Shown here one piece after another: positions 42,414-52,630 of a DNA stretch of 64,000 nt; the stretch's first letter is position 1; the number at the start of each line of letters is the position of its first letter. Source of the DNA: Prevotella sp. (GTDB lineage: Bacteria > Bacteroidota > Bacteroidia > Bacteroidales > Bacteroidaceae). Made by a program: the position numbers and the translations under genes. The notes under the pieces were generated by a model. That model had not been told where the DNA came from, made no database searches, and saw nothing but the letters and a program-made list of their open reading frames with translations. The stretch spans positions 62,001 to 126,000 of the forward strand of contig SUYH01000003.1 of assembly GCA_015060535.1 (NCBI GenBank), given 5' to 3'.

Positions 42414-42421
42414 TACCTTTG
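42414..42421 (+). promoter_or_regulatory. -7 element of CE8 operon
   Basis: TACCTTTG, 59 bases before the ATG at 42481; it excludes the longer frame starting at 42400. Confidence 0.7.
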
Positions 42422-42480
42422 CAAAGTCAACCCAATGCGCGCGAACATTAAAATATATAAATAACTTAAAACAAAACCTT

Positions 42481-45400
42481 ATGTCAAACAAGTACGCAAA
42501 ACATTTTGTATGTTTCATCCTGGCTTTGCTGGGTATGAGTCAAAGTGCCGTAGCTGCTGACTTCAAGGACTTCAGCGTCATCGTCAACAATCAAGGCGGT
42601 ACGCTGCTGACCAGTGAAGAACAGGTACAAGGCACCGCAGTAGAATTCGGCGTAGCTGTTGCAGCCGACGGCACTGTCAGCCGTGTTGCAGCAGGCGATG
42701 CCTCATCAATTGCCACTATCAGTGGAAAATTTCACAGCGAGCATGGTTGTACCAACCTGAAAGCTGTCGTTCCCGTTCCTGGCAGTGTGAAGATTATTGT
42801 TGGACAGTGCACCTACAGCAAGAGTGCCATCAAGGTTACTGATGCCGCAGGCAATACGGTAGCCACGCTGACCCCATCAAACCCTGCTTGCTGGAAGAAC
42901 GACAAGTCCAATGTCGACGAGCTCACATATAATGGCGAGGCTACCACGCTGACCATTACAGGTATGAGCTACTGCCCCTATATCGCAGTAGAGGCTATCC
43001 AGAACAAGCTCGACGGTGCTGCCACAACCGTTTCGTTCCCCTTCAATCTGGGAACAGAAGGTCAGGTAGCCACTTTCGGTGACAAGGACTTCTACTTCCT
43101 GTCCAGCAAGGTGACCTATGGTTCACATTTGATTTTAAAGGACAAGTCAACTCACGGCAGTGTGACGGAGACCCGTTTCCAGCCCACCGTTGCCAACGAG
43201 TCGGCTCCTAGTGCAGACAATGCTATCCAGTTCCTGTTCCGTCCCTACCCCGGTCTGAAGTTCACCCCGACCAAGGTTTCTGCCAAGGCCACACGTTTTG
43301 GTACCGATGGTGGTAAGCTGGATTTCGCCTGGATTAACCCCGACGGTACTACCGTTTCGCTGGCTACAGAGCAAGTTGCCAACCGTAACAACAAGAGCGA
43401 TGCCCCATCCGATTTTGCATTCGATGTAACAGGCGCTACCGTTGCTGAGGGCGAATGCGGTCTGCTGATCAACCTCTACAGCTTGGGCGACACCAAGCAG
43501 TTAGGCTTTGCAGATATCGTCATCGAAGGTACACTCAGTGGTGAGAAGCAGGAAATTCCCATCCTGGCCTCGTTCAAAGCTAATGGCACCGAGTATAATG
43601 TTGAAGACATCTTCGAGATTGTTGGCGACGACTATGTAGCTAACATCGAGCTCTTCAAGGCTGACAACATGATTAGCCAAAACAATCCTCTTACCGATGT
43701 GACTGCTAAAGCTGGTACTGTAGGTACCATCACCTATGCTGGCGACGACCAGAAGACCACAGTTACCATCCCTGTTACCCACAACAACATCACGATGAAG
43801 TGGGTAGCCAATTTCGTACGCAAGCCCTTCTACACCCTGACCTATATCGATACCGACGGCAAGACCGTCATTGGTACACAGCAGGTAGAAAAGGATGTGG
43901 CCATTGGCGCTTTCGACTTCGATGGAACCAAGGCAACCATTGCTGAAGGCTATGCTTTCCGTGGATGGGCTACAGCTGTTAGCGGTAGCACTGCCGTGAA
44001 GTACAATACGAAGAGCACCTTTACTGCCAACACCAATCTCTATGCATACGCTACCGTCATCGAGCAAGCTACTCCTACAGCCCGCTTCGACTACGATCTG
44101 CGCATGGAGAACTTCGATCCTGCCGACCATGAGATGATCGCCTTCGAGGGCAGCGGCTACTGGCACGACAAGCAGCACGGCTGGGCTTTCCAGAAGGGTG
44201 ACAAGATCAAGCTCCAGCTTGGTGGCAAGGGCTATATCAAGCTGAGTCTCTGCCAGTATTCATCTGCAGGCGATCTGACCCTGTACGCTCCTGACGGTAC
44301 TACCGTTCTTGGCACTACCGACAACAAGGTTTCTTCCGACGGTGCTAACGCTACTATCCAGTACGATGGTGCACAGGGTGCTGGCATTCTGACGCTGGAG
44401 ATTCCTGCCACAAGCTACATCCACAGCATCAGCATCCGCAATCAGGCTGAGGATCCCTATGTTGTAGGAGGCGGCGACGTCTACGTTGTAAAACGTGGTG
44501 CCAACGATATTGAAAGCGGTAAGAACCTGCTCTCTATGCTTGAGTTGGCCAATGGTTTCAGCGGTACAGACCGTAAGATTATCTTCCTGCCTAATGGTAC
44601 TTACGATTTGGAAGAGACCGTACTGACAGCCATCAGCCGTGATAACATCTCGCTGATTGGTCAGTCTATGGACGGAGTCATTATCAAGAATGCTCCTGAC
44701 ATCAGCATCGAGGGTATCGGCACAACTGCTACCCTGCTGAACACAAGTACCGGTCTGTACATGCAAGACCTGACGCTGCAGAACGCGCTCGACTACTATG
44801 GAGCTGTTAGGGCTGGTCAGGCCGGTGGACGTGCTGTCTGCCTGCAGGATAAGGGTAAGCAGACCATCTGCAAGAATGTGAAGATGCTCTCTTATCAGGA
44901 CACCTACTACAGCAATTCTAACAGCCAGTTCTACTGGGAGGATTCTGAAATTCACGGAACGGTAGACTATCTCTGCGGTGGTGGCGACGTTTACTACAAC
45001 GGTTGTACCTTCGTCAACGAGAGCCGCTCTGCCGACGGAAAGACCGGTTCCGATGTCATCACAGCTCCCTATACCGATGCCAGCAACAAGTTCGGCTATG
45101 TATTCAACAACTGTACCATCGAGAACAAGGCTGCTTCGTTCAGTCTCGGTCGTGCATGGGGAGGAAACTCCACCTCGGTATGGCTCAATACCACGATGAA
45201 CCAGCCCAAGGAAATTGTTGACACCCGCTTCACACTGGCCGGTATGAATGTGGCTGCCTATAAGTTCAAGGAGTACCACTCTACGGATACCGAAGGTAAC
45301 GTCGTTTCACCTGCCAGTCTGGTTGAGACCTTCACCAAGGGTAGCCAGTCATACACTTACGATATTATCCTCAGCGACGAAGAAGCTGCTGCCTTCACAC

Positions 45401-46266
45401 TCGACAAGGTGTTTACCAACTGGTCACCAGCCGACTTTACCGCACAGGCTCCCATGCCTAGCTTCGTGAAGTTGGAGGGCACTACCCTCACCTGGTCAGA
45501 GAACAATGCCGACAAGATGTGGGCTGTCCTGAAGAATGGCAATGTTGTAGCCTTCACTACTACAGCCAGCTATACCATCGACGACGCTGACGCACAGTAT
45601 GCTGTACGCGCTGCCAATAAGATGGGTGGTTTGAGCGAGGCTGCAGCTGTAGGTGCTTACGCTACCGTTACGCTGGCCGATCCTGGCTATGCAACCTTCT
45701 TCGATTCAGAGAACAACTATAAGATTCCTGCCGGACTGAAGGCAAAGGTAGTCACCGCTGCTACCACTAGCGCACTGACTTATGCCGAACTGACCGACAT
45801 CATCCCTGCTGGTACAGCCGTCATGCTGGAGTCTGTTGAGAAAGTTGGTGGCGAGTACACCCTGCCCATCACCAGCAGCAAGGCCGCTTATACCGGCGCT
45901 AACCTGCTGAAGGGTAGCGATGTGGCTACCACAACCACTGCCGACGAGCAGAGTCTGTTCTACAAGTTGGCCTACGGCAGCTCAAAGGATACTCAGGCCG
46001 GTAACTTCGGTTGGTTCTGGGGCGCAGCCAATGGCGCAGCCTTCCAGATTGAAGGACATCGCGCTTGGCTGGCTATTCCTGAGCAGCAGGCCGCCTCTGT
46101 ACGTGCCTACATCATCGGTGGCGGCGGCGAAGGCACCACAGCCATCCGCAACATCGAGACCGAGGATGCTACCAACGGTGAGTTCTACAACCTGCAGGGT
46201 CAGCGTACATGCGCTCCTGGCAAGGGAATCTATATCCACAACAACAAGAAAGTCATTATCAAATAA
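42481..46266 (+). CDS. Multidomain pectin methylesterase (CE8)
   Basis: A 1261-residue secreted protein with signal peptide (to about AVAAD, residue 26). The N-terminal ~450 residues form beta-sandwich modules. Residues ~450-530 look like an InlB/Listeria-Bacteroides repeat (YTLTYIDTDGKTVIGTQQVE). The CE8 beta-helix spans ~660-960, with motifs YQDTYY, GTVDYLCGGGDV (near 825; the family Asp) and LGRAWGG (near 888; the family Arg). The end (EFYNLQGQRTCAPGKGIYI, then KKVIIK) is a type IX-like sorting tail. It removes methyl groups from pectin, making substrate for the neighbouring lyases. The start follows the promoter at 42414. Confidence 0.9.
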   Translation: MSNKYAKHFVCFILALLGMSQSAVAADFKDFSVIVNNQGGTLLTSEEQVQGTAVEFGVAVAADGTVSRVAAGDASSIATISGKFHSEHGCTNLKAVVPVPGSVKIIVGQCTYSKSAIKVTDAAGNTVATLTPSNPACWKNDKSNVDELTYNGEATTLTITGMSYCPYIAVEAIQNKLDGAATTVSFPFNLGTEGQVATFGDKDFYFLSSKVTYGSHLILKDKSTHGSVTETRFQPTVANESAPSADNAIQFLFRPYPGLKFTPTKVSAKATRFGTDGGKLDFAWINPDGTTVSLATEQVANRNNKSDAPSDFAFDVTGATVAEGECGLLINLYSLGDTKQLGFADIVIEGTLSGEKQEIPILASFKANGTEYNVEDIFEIVGDDYVANIELFKADNMISQNNPLTDVTAKAGTVGTITYAGDDQKTTVTIPVTHNNITMKWVANFVRKPFYTLTYIDTDGKTVIGTQQVEKDVAIGAFDFDGTKATIAEGYAFRGWATAVSGSTAVKYNTKSTFTANTNLYAYATVIEQATPTARFDYDLRMENFDPADHEMIAFEGSGYWHDKQHGWAFQKGDKIKLQLGGKGYIKLSLCQYSSAGDLTLYAPDGTTVLGTTDNKVSSDGANATIQYDGAQGAGILTLEIPATSYIHSISIRNQAEDPYVVGGGDVYVVKRGANDIESGKNLLSMLELANGFSGTDRKIIFLPNGTYDLEETVLTAISRDNISLIGQSMDGVIIKNAPDISIEGIGTTATLLNTSTGLYMQDLTLQNALDYYGAVRAGQAGGRAVCLQDKGKQTICKNVKMLSYQDTYYSNSNSQFYWEDSEIHGTVDYLCGGGDVYYNGCTFVNESRSADGKTGSDVITAPYTDASNKFGYVFNNCTIENKAASFSLGRAWGGNSTSVWLNTTMNQPKEIVDTRFTLAGMNVAAYKFKEYHSTDTEGNVVSPASLVETFTKGSQSYTYDIILSDEEAAAFTLDKVFTNWSPADFTAQAPMPSFVKLEGTTLTWSENNADKMWAVLKNGNVVAFTTTASYTIDDADAQYAVRAANKMGGLSEAAAVGAYATVTLADPGYATFFDSENNYKIPAGLKAKVVTAATTSALTYAELTDIIPAGTAVMLESVEKVGGEYTLPITSSKAAYTGANLLKGSDVATTTTADEQSLFYKLAYGSSKDTQAGNFGWFWGAANGAAFQIEGHRAWLAIPEQQAASVRAYIIGGGGEGTTAIRNIETEDATNGEFYNLQGQRTCAPGKGIYIHNNKKVIIK

Positions 46267-46278
46267 ACATAGAAAGTT

Positions 46279-46695
46279 ATGAAGAAAATCAAGATATTGG
46301 CAATGGCCGCCCTTGTAGCCCTTGGGCTGACAGCTTGCTCTAATGCTGACAACAGCTATCGTGAGCGTTATTTCACCTACGAACAGACCCAGTACCTGCC
46401 TTCTGCCGCCGGTACATACACAGTGACACTGGACGATATCAAGGGGACTGCCGTAGTAGGTGCTGTAGAGGCCGACTGGATGACTATCGCTGCGAAGGAA
46501 ACCCCAAGTTACGAGAAGTCACAGATAGAAGTAACCGTAACGGAGAACACCACTGGCGAAAATCGCACTGCTCCCGTAGTAGCCATCAAGTCAGAGCCCA
46601 ATACAGTTTACCTGACCATCATTCAGGGAATTACCAACATAGATAATCCCAACGAGGAGGAGACTGACCAGCCAGCCTATACTCCCGGTCTGTAG
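46279..46695 (+). CDS. Small BACON-like surface lipoprotein
   Basis: A 138-residue lipoprotein with lipobox LTAC (Cys20). The mature part is one beta-sandwich resembling a BACON domain (GTYTVTLDDIKG, ADWMTIAAKE, ITVTVTEN-like strands, VYLTIIQG). The tail is acidic (NPNEEETDQPAY). BACON domains are often found in glycan-related surface proteins and as spacers. It follows the CE8 gene by 12 bases and ends at a strong terminator, so it is part of that operon. A direct role in pectin binding is possible but unproven. Confidence 0.78.
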   Translation: MKKIKILAMAALVALGLTACSNADNSYRERYFTYEQTQYLPSAAGTYTVTLDDIKGTAVVGAVEADWMTIAAKETPSYEKSQIEVTVTENTTGENRTAPVVAIKSEPNTVYLTIIQGITNIDNPNEEETDQPAYTPGL

Positions 46696-46703
46696 AAACA
46701 CTT

Positions 46704-46742
46704 AAAAAGAACGGGGTTCCACCTGCGAACCCCGTTCTTTTT
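46704..46742 (+). terminator. Terminator of the CE8 operon
   Basis: AAAAAGAACGGGGTTC pairs perfectly with GAACCCCGTTCTTTTT; strong and symmetric. Confidence 0.95.
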
Positions 46743-46771
46743 GCCCTTACACAAAAAAAAGTATGGAAATA

Positions 46772-46803
46772 TTTGCTAAATTAAGCTAAAATAGCTAACT
46801 TTG
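46772..46803 (+). promoter_or_regulatory. Consensus promoter of susC/susD pair 1
   Basis: TTTG (46772-46775), 20 bases, TAACTTTG (46796-46803). There is no CGYAAACG operator, so this pair may be expressed without the shared regulator. Confidence 0.8.
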
Positions 46804-46879
46804 CAAGTTGAAAACAAACACGTAGAAAGGAATTAACACCTATTATACTAATTAAAACAAACTAAATCAAAACACTAAC

Positions 46880-49800
46880 ATGCAAAAAAGAAGACTACTC
46901 TTAGCCATGTTGCTTTGTGCATTTTGGCTAACGGGCTTCGCCCAGAATGCAGTCAAGGGTACCGTCAAGGACAAGACCGGTGAACCTCTGATTGGTGTAA
47001 GCGTTACTTATGGTAGCGGCCAGGGAACTGTTACCGACATTGATGGTAACTTCAGTGTCAACGTTCCTGCCGGCTCAACCATTAAGTTCTCGTATGTAGG
47101 CTACAAGCCTCAGTCATTGAAAGCCAGCGGCAACATGAACATTACGCTGGAAGAAGACAACACGACCTTGGAAGACGTCGTTGTTGTAGGTTATGGTACG
47201 ATGAAGCGTCGCGACCTGACTGGTGCCGTAGCATCAGTTACTGGCGAAACGCTATCCAAGAACCCAGTATCAAATGTGGCTCAGGCCCTGCAAGGCCAGC
47301 TGCCTGGTGTTAGCGTGATGTCTCAGGACGGACGTCCTGGCGGTACGATGTCTATCCGCGTTCGTGGTGGTGGTTCTATCACACAGTCTAACGACCCTCT
47401 CTACATTGTTGACGGTATCGCAGTAAGCGACATCAACGATATTCCAGCCGACAACATCGAGAGTATCGACGTGCTGAAGGATGCTGCCTCTACAGCCATC
47501 TACGGTGCCCGTGGTGCTAATGGTGTTATCCTGATTACCACCAAAGGTTCGAAGGGTGACGGCAAAGCTAAGGTAAAGTACAACATGTATTTCCAAATTA
47601 AGAAGTCTACTTATACTCCCGACGTTCAGAATGCCTATGACTACGTGCTGCACAACTGGAGCTACGCCAAGTCTTATGGTGAAGCTTACGGCAATGGCGT
47701 GGCCTCTTATTTCGGATTAGGCAGTGCCAACGGCAACCACCTGAACGAGTATAGAAACATGGGTGTTCACAACTATGTGGACGATGTGATGGAGACTGCC
47801 TATAGCTGGAACCATGACCTGTCGCTTTCTGGCGGTAACGAAGCTACCAAGTACTATGCTGCTGTTAACTATGTGACTGATGAGGGTAACCGCATCAACA
47901 CCAGCTTCAAGCGTTGGAATGCAAACTTCAAGATTTCACAGAAGATTACCAAGAATCTGACCTTCGATGCTGATCTGCGCTACAGCGAAACGAAACACCA
48001 GGGTACCAGCTTCGACTATGCTGCTGGTAATGCGGTTTATGGTTACAAGCCCATCGACAATCCTCTGGGCAGTGGCGAACCCTCTGACCTCGGAATGGGT
48101 AGCGCAAGTGTGGAAGATATCAGCAACCCCTTGTCAATCATCAACAACTACAACAGTGTAACTACCCGCCAACGTGTACGTGGTATGGGTACCTTGACAT
48201 GGAACGTCATTAAGGGTCTCACCGCAAAGACCGAGCTTTCACTGAGCCGTAACTGGAGCAAGAAGCAGGAATGGGACGGCGGTAAGTCGAGCAATCCCTA
48301 CAACAAAGCTTCTCTGACCAATGGCGATGGCTATGGAGTTCGTTGGGCTACCACCTTGAACTATCAAGTACAGGGCTTAGGCGAGGATCACAATCTGTCG
48401 TTCCTTGCTGGTAATGAGGTACTCGCTAGCAAGTCAAACAGCAACACGATGACAGGTGCTGGTTTCCCTGCTGAATTCAGTGAGGATCGAGCCTTTGCTT
48501 TCTTCAGCATGTACAATATGGTTGATGAATATCTGAACCAAACACAGCAGGCTTCTGACTTCAGCAGCACCATTGGTGAGCCTAAGCATACACTGTCATG
48601 GTTCGGTCGTATCAACTACGACTATCTGGGCCGCTACCTCTTCACCGCTACGTTCCGTGCTGATGGTAGCTCGAACTTCGCACCCAACAAGCACTGGGGT
48701 TACTTCCCTGCAGCCGCAGCTGCATGGCGTATCTCTGACGAGCCTTTCATGGCCAACGCCAAGAACTGGCTTGACAACTTGAAACTACGTCTCTCTATCG
48801 GTACTTCTGGTAACGATAACATCAATGCAAGCCTCTGGAAAGAATATTGGGAGCCCTCAGTAGTTTGGACCAACGGTGTCCGCAAGGTAACCTTCTCACC
48901 TGGTGCTGTCTTAGCCAATCCTGACCTGAAGTGGGAGACCACCGTCAGCCGTAACCTTGGTATCGACTATGGTTTCTGGAATGGTAAGCTGCGTGGTAGC
49001 ATTGAGTTCTACTGGAACACTACGAAGGATATTCTGATGCGCGTTCCCGTTGCTGAGTCAACAGGTCACAGCTATCAGTACCAGAATGTAGGTGAGACCT
49101 CGAACAAGGGTATTGAGTTCTCTATCTTCTACGAGATTATCCGTTCAAAGGATTTCAACCTGAGCTTGAACGCGACATACAACTATAATAAGAATAATGT
49201 AGAGAAGGTGGTTGAAGGTGTAAATGCCGACACGAATACCAACTGGGGTTCATCAATGAAGCGTCCTTACAACGACTACATCATCCGCGAGGGAGAGCCC
49301 GTTGGAACCATCTATGGTTACAAGGGAGCTGGTTTCTATACAGTTGATGACTTCAACGTAGTGAATGGTGTATGGACACTGAAAGACGGTGTTCCCGATA
49401 TGGGTTCAAATGTTACAAACTACTCTACAGGCTATCTGAATGCTTACCCTGTTCCTGAAGGACAAACAGCTCGTCCTGGTATGGTGAAGTTTGAGGATAC
49501 TGATGGCAGTGGCACTATCACAGAAGAAGACTGTCAAATCGTTGGCCATACGATGCCTAAGCATACTGGTGGTTTCAACCTGAATGCCAACTACAAGGGC
49601 TTTGACTTCTCGGCAGGCTTTACTTATCAGATTGGTGGCGATGTTTACAATGCCAATGCCATGCACTCTATGATGGGTAACAAGGACACCAGCTTCGGCT
49701 GGAACCGTCTGAGCATAGTTTCTGACACTTGGAAGATGTACGATATTGATGGTAATGGTGACCTGGTTGCTGTTACTGACCCCACAGCATTGGCCAACCT

Positions 49801-50125
49801 CAATGCAGGTGTCAAGTATGCACTGCCCTACTATGAGTACGGTTTGGTAAACTCTGAATTCATTGAAGATGCATCATATCTGCGCCTGAACACGCTGACT
49901 CTCGGCTACACACTGCCGAAGAACCTGACTAAGAAGGTAGGTATCAGCAACCTACGCATCTACTTCACAGGTGGTAATCTGTTCTGTATCACTGGCTACA
50001 AGGGCAGTGACCCCGATGTAAACACTCGTCCTGGTGGCAACAACGGATTCCCCACTCCGAACTACGACTGGAACTCGTATCCACGTGCCAGAACCTTTAC
50101 CTTCGGTCTTAATGTTGCATTCTAA
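46880..50125 (+). CDS. susC: SusC/RagA family TonB-dependent outer-membrane transporter (pair 1)
   Basis: A 1081-residue outer-membrane transporter. It has a signal peptide (to FAQ, residue 22), a carboxypeptidase-D-like domain (VKGTVKDKTGEPLIGVSVTY), a TonB box (EDVVVVGYG, near 99), the plug domain (SMSIRVRGGGSITQ-like, YIVDGIAV, DAASTAIYGARGANGVILIT) and a long beta-barrel ending in TFGLNVAF. It imports oligosaccharides with its SusD partner 14 bases downstream. No STN domain or sigma-regulator link is present. Confidence 0.95.
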   Translation: MQKRRLLLAMLLCAFWLTGFAQNAVKGTVKDKTGEPLIGVSVTYGSGQGTVTDIDGNFSVNVPAGSTIKFSYVGYKPQSLKASGNMNITLEEDNTTLEDVVVVGYGTMKRRDLTGAVASVTGETLSKNPVSNVAQALQGQLPGVSVMSQDGRPGGTMSIRVRGGGSITQSNDPLYIVDGIAVSDINDIPADNIESIDVLKDAASTAIYGARGANGVILITTKGSKGDGKAKVKYNMYFQIKKSTYTPDVQNAYDYVLHNWSYAKSYGEAYGNGVASYFGLGSANGNHLNEYRNMGVHNYVDDVMETAYSWNHDLSLSGGNEATKYYAAVNYVTDEGNRINTSFKRWNANFKISQKITKNLTFDADLRYSETKHQGTSFDYAAGNAVYGYKPIDNPLGSGEPSDLGMGSASVEDISNPLSIINNYNSVTTRQRVRGMGTLTWNVIKGLTAKTELSLSRNWSKKQEWDGGKSSNPYNKASLTNGDGYGVRWATTLNYQVQGLGEDHNLSFLAGNEVLASKSNSNTMTGAGFPAEFSEDRAFAFFSMYNMVDEYLNQTQQASDFSSTIGEPKHTLSWFGRINYDYLGRYLFTATFRADGSSNFAPNKHWGYFPAAAAAWRISDEPFMANAKNWLDNLKLRLSIGTSGNDNINASLWKEYWEPSVVWTNGVRKVTFSPGAVLANPDLKWETTVSRNLGIDYGFWNGKLRGSIEFYWNTTKDILMRVPVAESTGHSYQYQNVGETSNKGIEFSIFYEIIRSKDFNLSLNATYNYNKNNVEKVVEGVNADTNTNWGSSMKRPYNDYIIREGEPVGTIYGYKGAGFYTVDDFNVVNGVWTLKDGVPDMGSNVTNYSTGYLNAYPVPEGQTARPGMVKFEDTDGSGTITEEDCQIVGHTMPKHTGGFNLNANYKGFDFSAGFTYQIGGDVYNANAMHSMMGNKDTSFGWNRLSIVSDTWKMYDIDGNGDLVAVTDPTALANLNAGVKYALPYYEYGLVNSEFIEDASYLRLNTLTLGYTLPKNLTKKVGISNLRIYFTGGNLFCITGYKGSDPDVNTRPGGNNGFPTPNYDWNSYPRARTFTFGLNVAF

Positions 50126-50139
50126 ATCGTAAGAAAGAT

Positions 50140-52242
50140 ATGAAAAAAATATTATATTCAACCCTTTTCGCAGCAGCCACCCTCATGTTGGGTGTATCAT
50201 GTAGCGACTATTTGGAGACTGATACGCTATCAAAAGCCGATGCAGCCTTCGTATTCTCGACCAACGAGACGGCCCGTGCCGCTCTTGAAGGTGCCTACTC
50301 ATCATGGACTGACGCTGCCCAGAACAAAGTTTTCGGTGATGGTTTGTTTTATGCTGCCGATGTAGCTGGTTCAGACATCGAGCGTCACCCCGAGAATTTC
50401 AGCAATCAGCCCGGACGTCACTATCCTGAGTGTTTCTACCAGAATGGTAATTATGCCAGCGAATACACATTGCTGAGCTATCAGAAAGAGAACGACACAT
50501 ATGCTTCACTCTATGCTGTCATCAATAAAGCTTGTATCGTAGTTAATGCTATTCAGAGTTCTGCAGGATTCCAAGAGATGTTAGATGCCGGTGTGGAATG
50601 CACTATGGGTCAGCTCTATGGCGAGGCTGTGGCTCTGAAAGCCACTGCCTATCGTGAACTCATCAAGTATTTCGGTGATGTTCCTTATATCAGCGGTAAT
50701 GCCACTGACCACGATGGGCTCGTAGGTCGCGACTCTATCTACGATGTCATCCTGGGCGAATTGCAGCAGGCTGCTCCTGTCATGTATCGTGTCGGCTCTA
50801 TTCCTGGCATTACAGGCAAGAACTACATGTCACGTACTTACGTAGAAGGTCTTATTGGACGTATTGCCCTTGAAGCAGGTGGCTATCAGACCCGTCGTGG
50901 CGACATTGCTCGTGTAGACGGTGATGGCAACGCGCTGACCTTTGAGACTATGGGTACAGAGAACAATGGTGCCACCTACGGTCGCCGTTCCGACTGGAGA
51001 GAATATTATGAGCTGGCTAAGATATACTTCAAAGCCGTCATTGATAATCCCGGTACAGCCAAGTTCATCACAGAAGACTCACGTACTCCGGCTAACCCCT
51101 ATCAGATTTTCTTCCAGCAGATGCACACCGAGGACGAAAACTATGCTGACGAGAGTATCTATGAGTATGCTATCACACAGGGTGGTGGCAACGACGCACG
51201 TCCTTATTCATTTGGCCGTCCGACTACTGGTGGTTCAAAGAACAACTACCCCTGTAAGAACTATGGCCAGGGCCGTATCAACCCAGCCTTCTACTATGGT
51301 GTGTTCGACCCCGCCGATATGCGCCGTGACGTGAGCTGCACAGTAACAGCCACTAAGGGTGCCGACGGTACAGAGATTATCCTCCCCTTCACTCCTGGCT
51401 CACAGGGTAAAGGCGGTGGTATCGCCTATAACAAGTGGGACGAAAACCGTCAGGACAAGGTATGGGTTGCCAACCAGCGTAAGTCAGGTATCAATGGCCC
51501 ATACATGCGTATGTCGGAAATCTATCTCGGCTATGCTGAGGCTTGTGCTGCTCTGGGCGAGACTTCTCCCGCACGCCAGTATCTGGACATCATCCGCAAC
51601 CGTGCCTTCGGTAGTGCAGCTGCTGCTAAGACAGATGCCTTTATCGCCAAGGAGGGTTCTCTGCTCAATGCTATCATCCAGGAGCGCGGCTTCGAGTTTG
51701 CTGGCGAGGGTGACCGTCGCTGGACACTGATCCGCACGGGTCTGATTGGTCCGAAGATCAAGGAGATCAAGGAACTGACCGAGAAGATGTTCGCTGGTCT
51801 GAAGGCCAATGGTTTTTACACCTTCGATAACGGTAACACCATTTCAGAGTATATCTGGACGAAATATGTAGACCTTGGCAAGGGTAAGCGTCTTGTCAAC
51901 CAGTGTCCTGACGAGAACGATCCCGCTCAGTTCCCCGGATGGCGTGGTGTGAACAACGACTGGAGTGCTTATGGTCTGTCTCTGCCTGACAACTATGCAC
52001 CCAACTTGGCTATCAAGGGTCTGTTCACTCCGCTGACAGCTGATGAGATTGCTGCTTTGGAAGCTGACGGATATAAGAAGACCAACTGGGCTGTAGATCT
52101 CGTTAAAGCTGAAGACGAGTACAACAAGTATCTGTTCCTTGACTACGACTACGTCAAGGCTCCTATCTATCTGTGGCCTTTCACCCCGAACGTATTGGCT
52201 AACGGTGGATTCAAGAATGGTTACGGATTCAAGAACGAATAA
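50140..52242 (+). CDS. susD: SusD/RagB family glycan-binding lipoprotein (pair 1)
   Basis: A 700-residue surface lipoprotein with lipobox GVSC (Cys21). SusD features are the TPR helices (LYGEAVALKATAYRELIKYF, GDVPYIS), YLGYAEACAALGETSPARQY and LDIIRNRAFG, and the QERGFEFAGEGDRRWTLIRT segment. The end is WPFTPNVLANGGFKNGYGF rather than NPGY. It caps the SusC transporter and delivers ligand, here presumably pectic oligosaccharides. A terminator follows. Confidence 0.93.
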   Translation: MKKILYSTLFAAATLMLGVSCSDYLETDTLSKADAAFVFSTNETARAALEGAYSSWTDAAQNKVFGDGLFYAADVAGSDIERHPENFSNQPGRHYPECFYQNGNYASEYTLLSYQKENDTYASLYAVINKACIVVNAIQSSAGFQEMLDAGVECTMGQLYGEAVALKATAYRELIKYFGDVPYISGNATDHDGLVGRDSIYDVILGELQQAAPVMYRVGSIPGITGKNYMSRTYVEGLIGRIALEAGGYQTRRGDIARVDGDGNALTFETMGTENNGATYGRRSDWREYYELAKIYFKAVIDNPGTAKFITEDSRTPANPYQIFFQQMHTEDENYADESIYEYAITQGGGNDARPYSFGRPTTGGSKNNYPCKNYGQGRINPAFYYGVFDPADMRRDVSCTVTATKGADGTEIILPFTPGSQGKGGGIAYNKWDENRQDKVWVANQRKSGINGPYMRMSEIYLGYAEACAALGETSPARQYLDIIRNRAFGSAAAAKTDAFIAKEGSLLNAIIQERGFEFAGEGDRRWTLIRTGLIGPKIKEIKELTEKMFAGLKANGFYTFDNGNTISEYIWTKYVDLGKGKRLVNQCPDENDPAQFPGWRGVNNDWSAYGLSLPDNYAPNLAIKGLFTPLTADEIAALEADGYKKTNWAVDLVKAEDEYNKYLFLDYDYVKAPIYLWPFTPNVLANGGFKNGYGFKNE

Positions 52243-52261
52243 TCACTTCCCTACTCATACA

Positions 52262-52300
52262 AAACAGCGGAGAGCCCGACAGCCCTCCGCTGTTTGTTTT
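52262..52300 (+). terminator. Terminator of susCD pair 1 (repeat copy 1)
   Basis: AACAGCGGAG pairs with CTCCGCTGTT, followed by TGTTTTT. A near-identical copy lies at 52591-52630. Confidence 0.9.
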
Positions 52301-52343
52301 TCCACGAAACATTTGGATTTCTCATTTTTAGTTCGTAACTTTG
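52263..52343 (+). repeat. Terminator-promoter module, copy 1
   Basis: An ~80-base module: hairpin, then ACGAAACATTTGGATTT carrying the -33 TTTG (52312-52315), then TAACTTTG (52336-52343). It is repeated at 52591-52671. Confidence 0.85.
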
Positions 52344-52370
52344 CAGGCGAAGAAACAAAAGAAAGGTATT

Positions 52371-52547
52371 ATGAGAGTAGGAGACAATGTATTGATTTCG
52401 CCAGATGTGACCCATAAGAGCGACTGGCAAATTGCAACAGTCATTGAAGTTGAAGAGAATCCTTTTGTCGGAACAGTAATATCCGCAAGAACTGAAGACG
52501 GTGAGATTTTCTTCGACAAAGCATATCTCTTTAAACCAGCCAACTAA
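52371..52547 (+). CDS. Small hypothetical protein (58 aa)
   Basis: A compact protein with a beta-barrel-like pattern (MRVGDNVLISPDVTHKSDWQ, IATVIEVEENPFVGTVISAR), reminiscent of small KOW/SH3-like folds, but no family is recognised. It has a consensus promoter 28 bases upstream and an AAAGG ribosome-binding-like site. It sits alone between two copies of a terminator-promoter module, so it behaves like an independent cassette between the two susCD units. Confidence 0.7.
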   Translation: MRVGDNVLISPDVTHKSDWQIATVIEVEENPFVGTVISARTEDGEIFFDKAYLFKPAN

Positions 52548-52590
52548 GATGTACGCACTCAGACAACTAATCCACAACCCTACACATACT

Positions 52591-52630
52591 AACAGCGGAG
52601 AGCCCGACAGCCCTCCGCTGTTTATTTTTT
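52591..52630 (+). terminator. Terminator of the 58-aa gene (repeat copy 2)
   Basis: The same AACAGCGGAG/CTCCGCTGTT stem as at 52262, followed by TTATTTTTT. Confidence 0.9.

Noticed and set aside
42400..42480. N-terminal extension of the CE8 protein
   Set aside because: The -7 element at 42414 lies inside it, and the ATG at 42481 begins a good signal peptide.
44260..45279. Long minus-strand ORF opposite the CE8 gene
   Set aside because: It is antisense to a clear CE8 domain with conserved motifs; long antisense frames are common in this codon usage.
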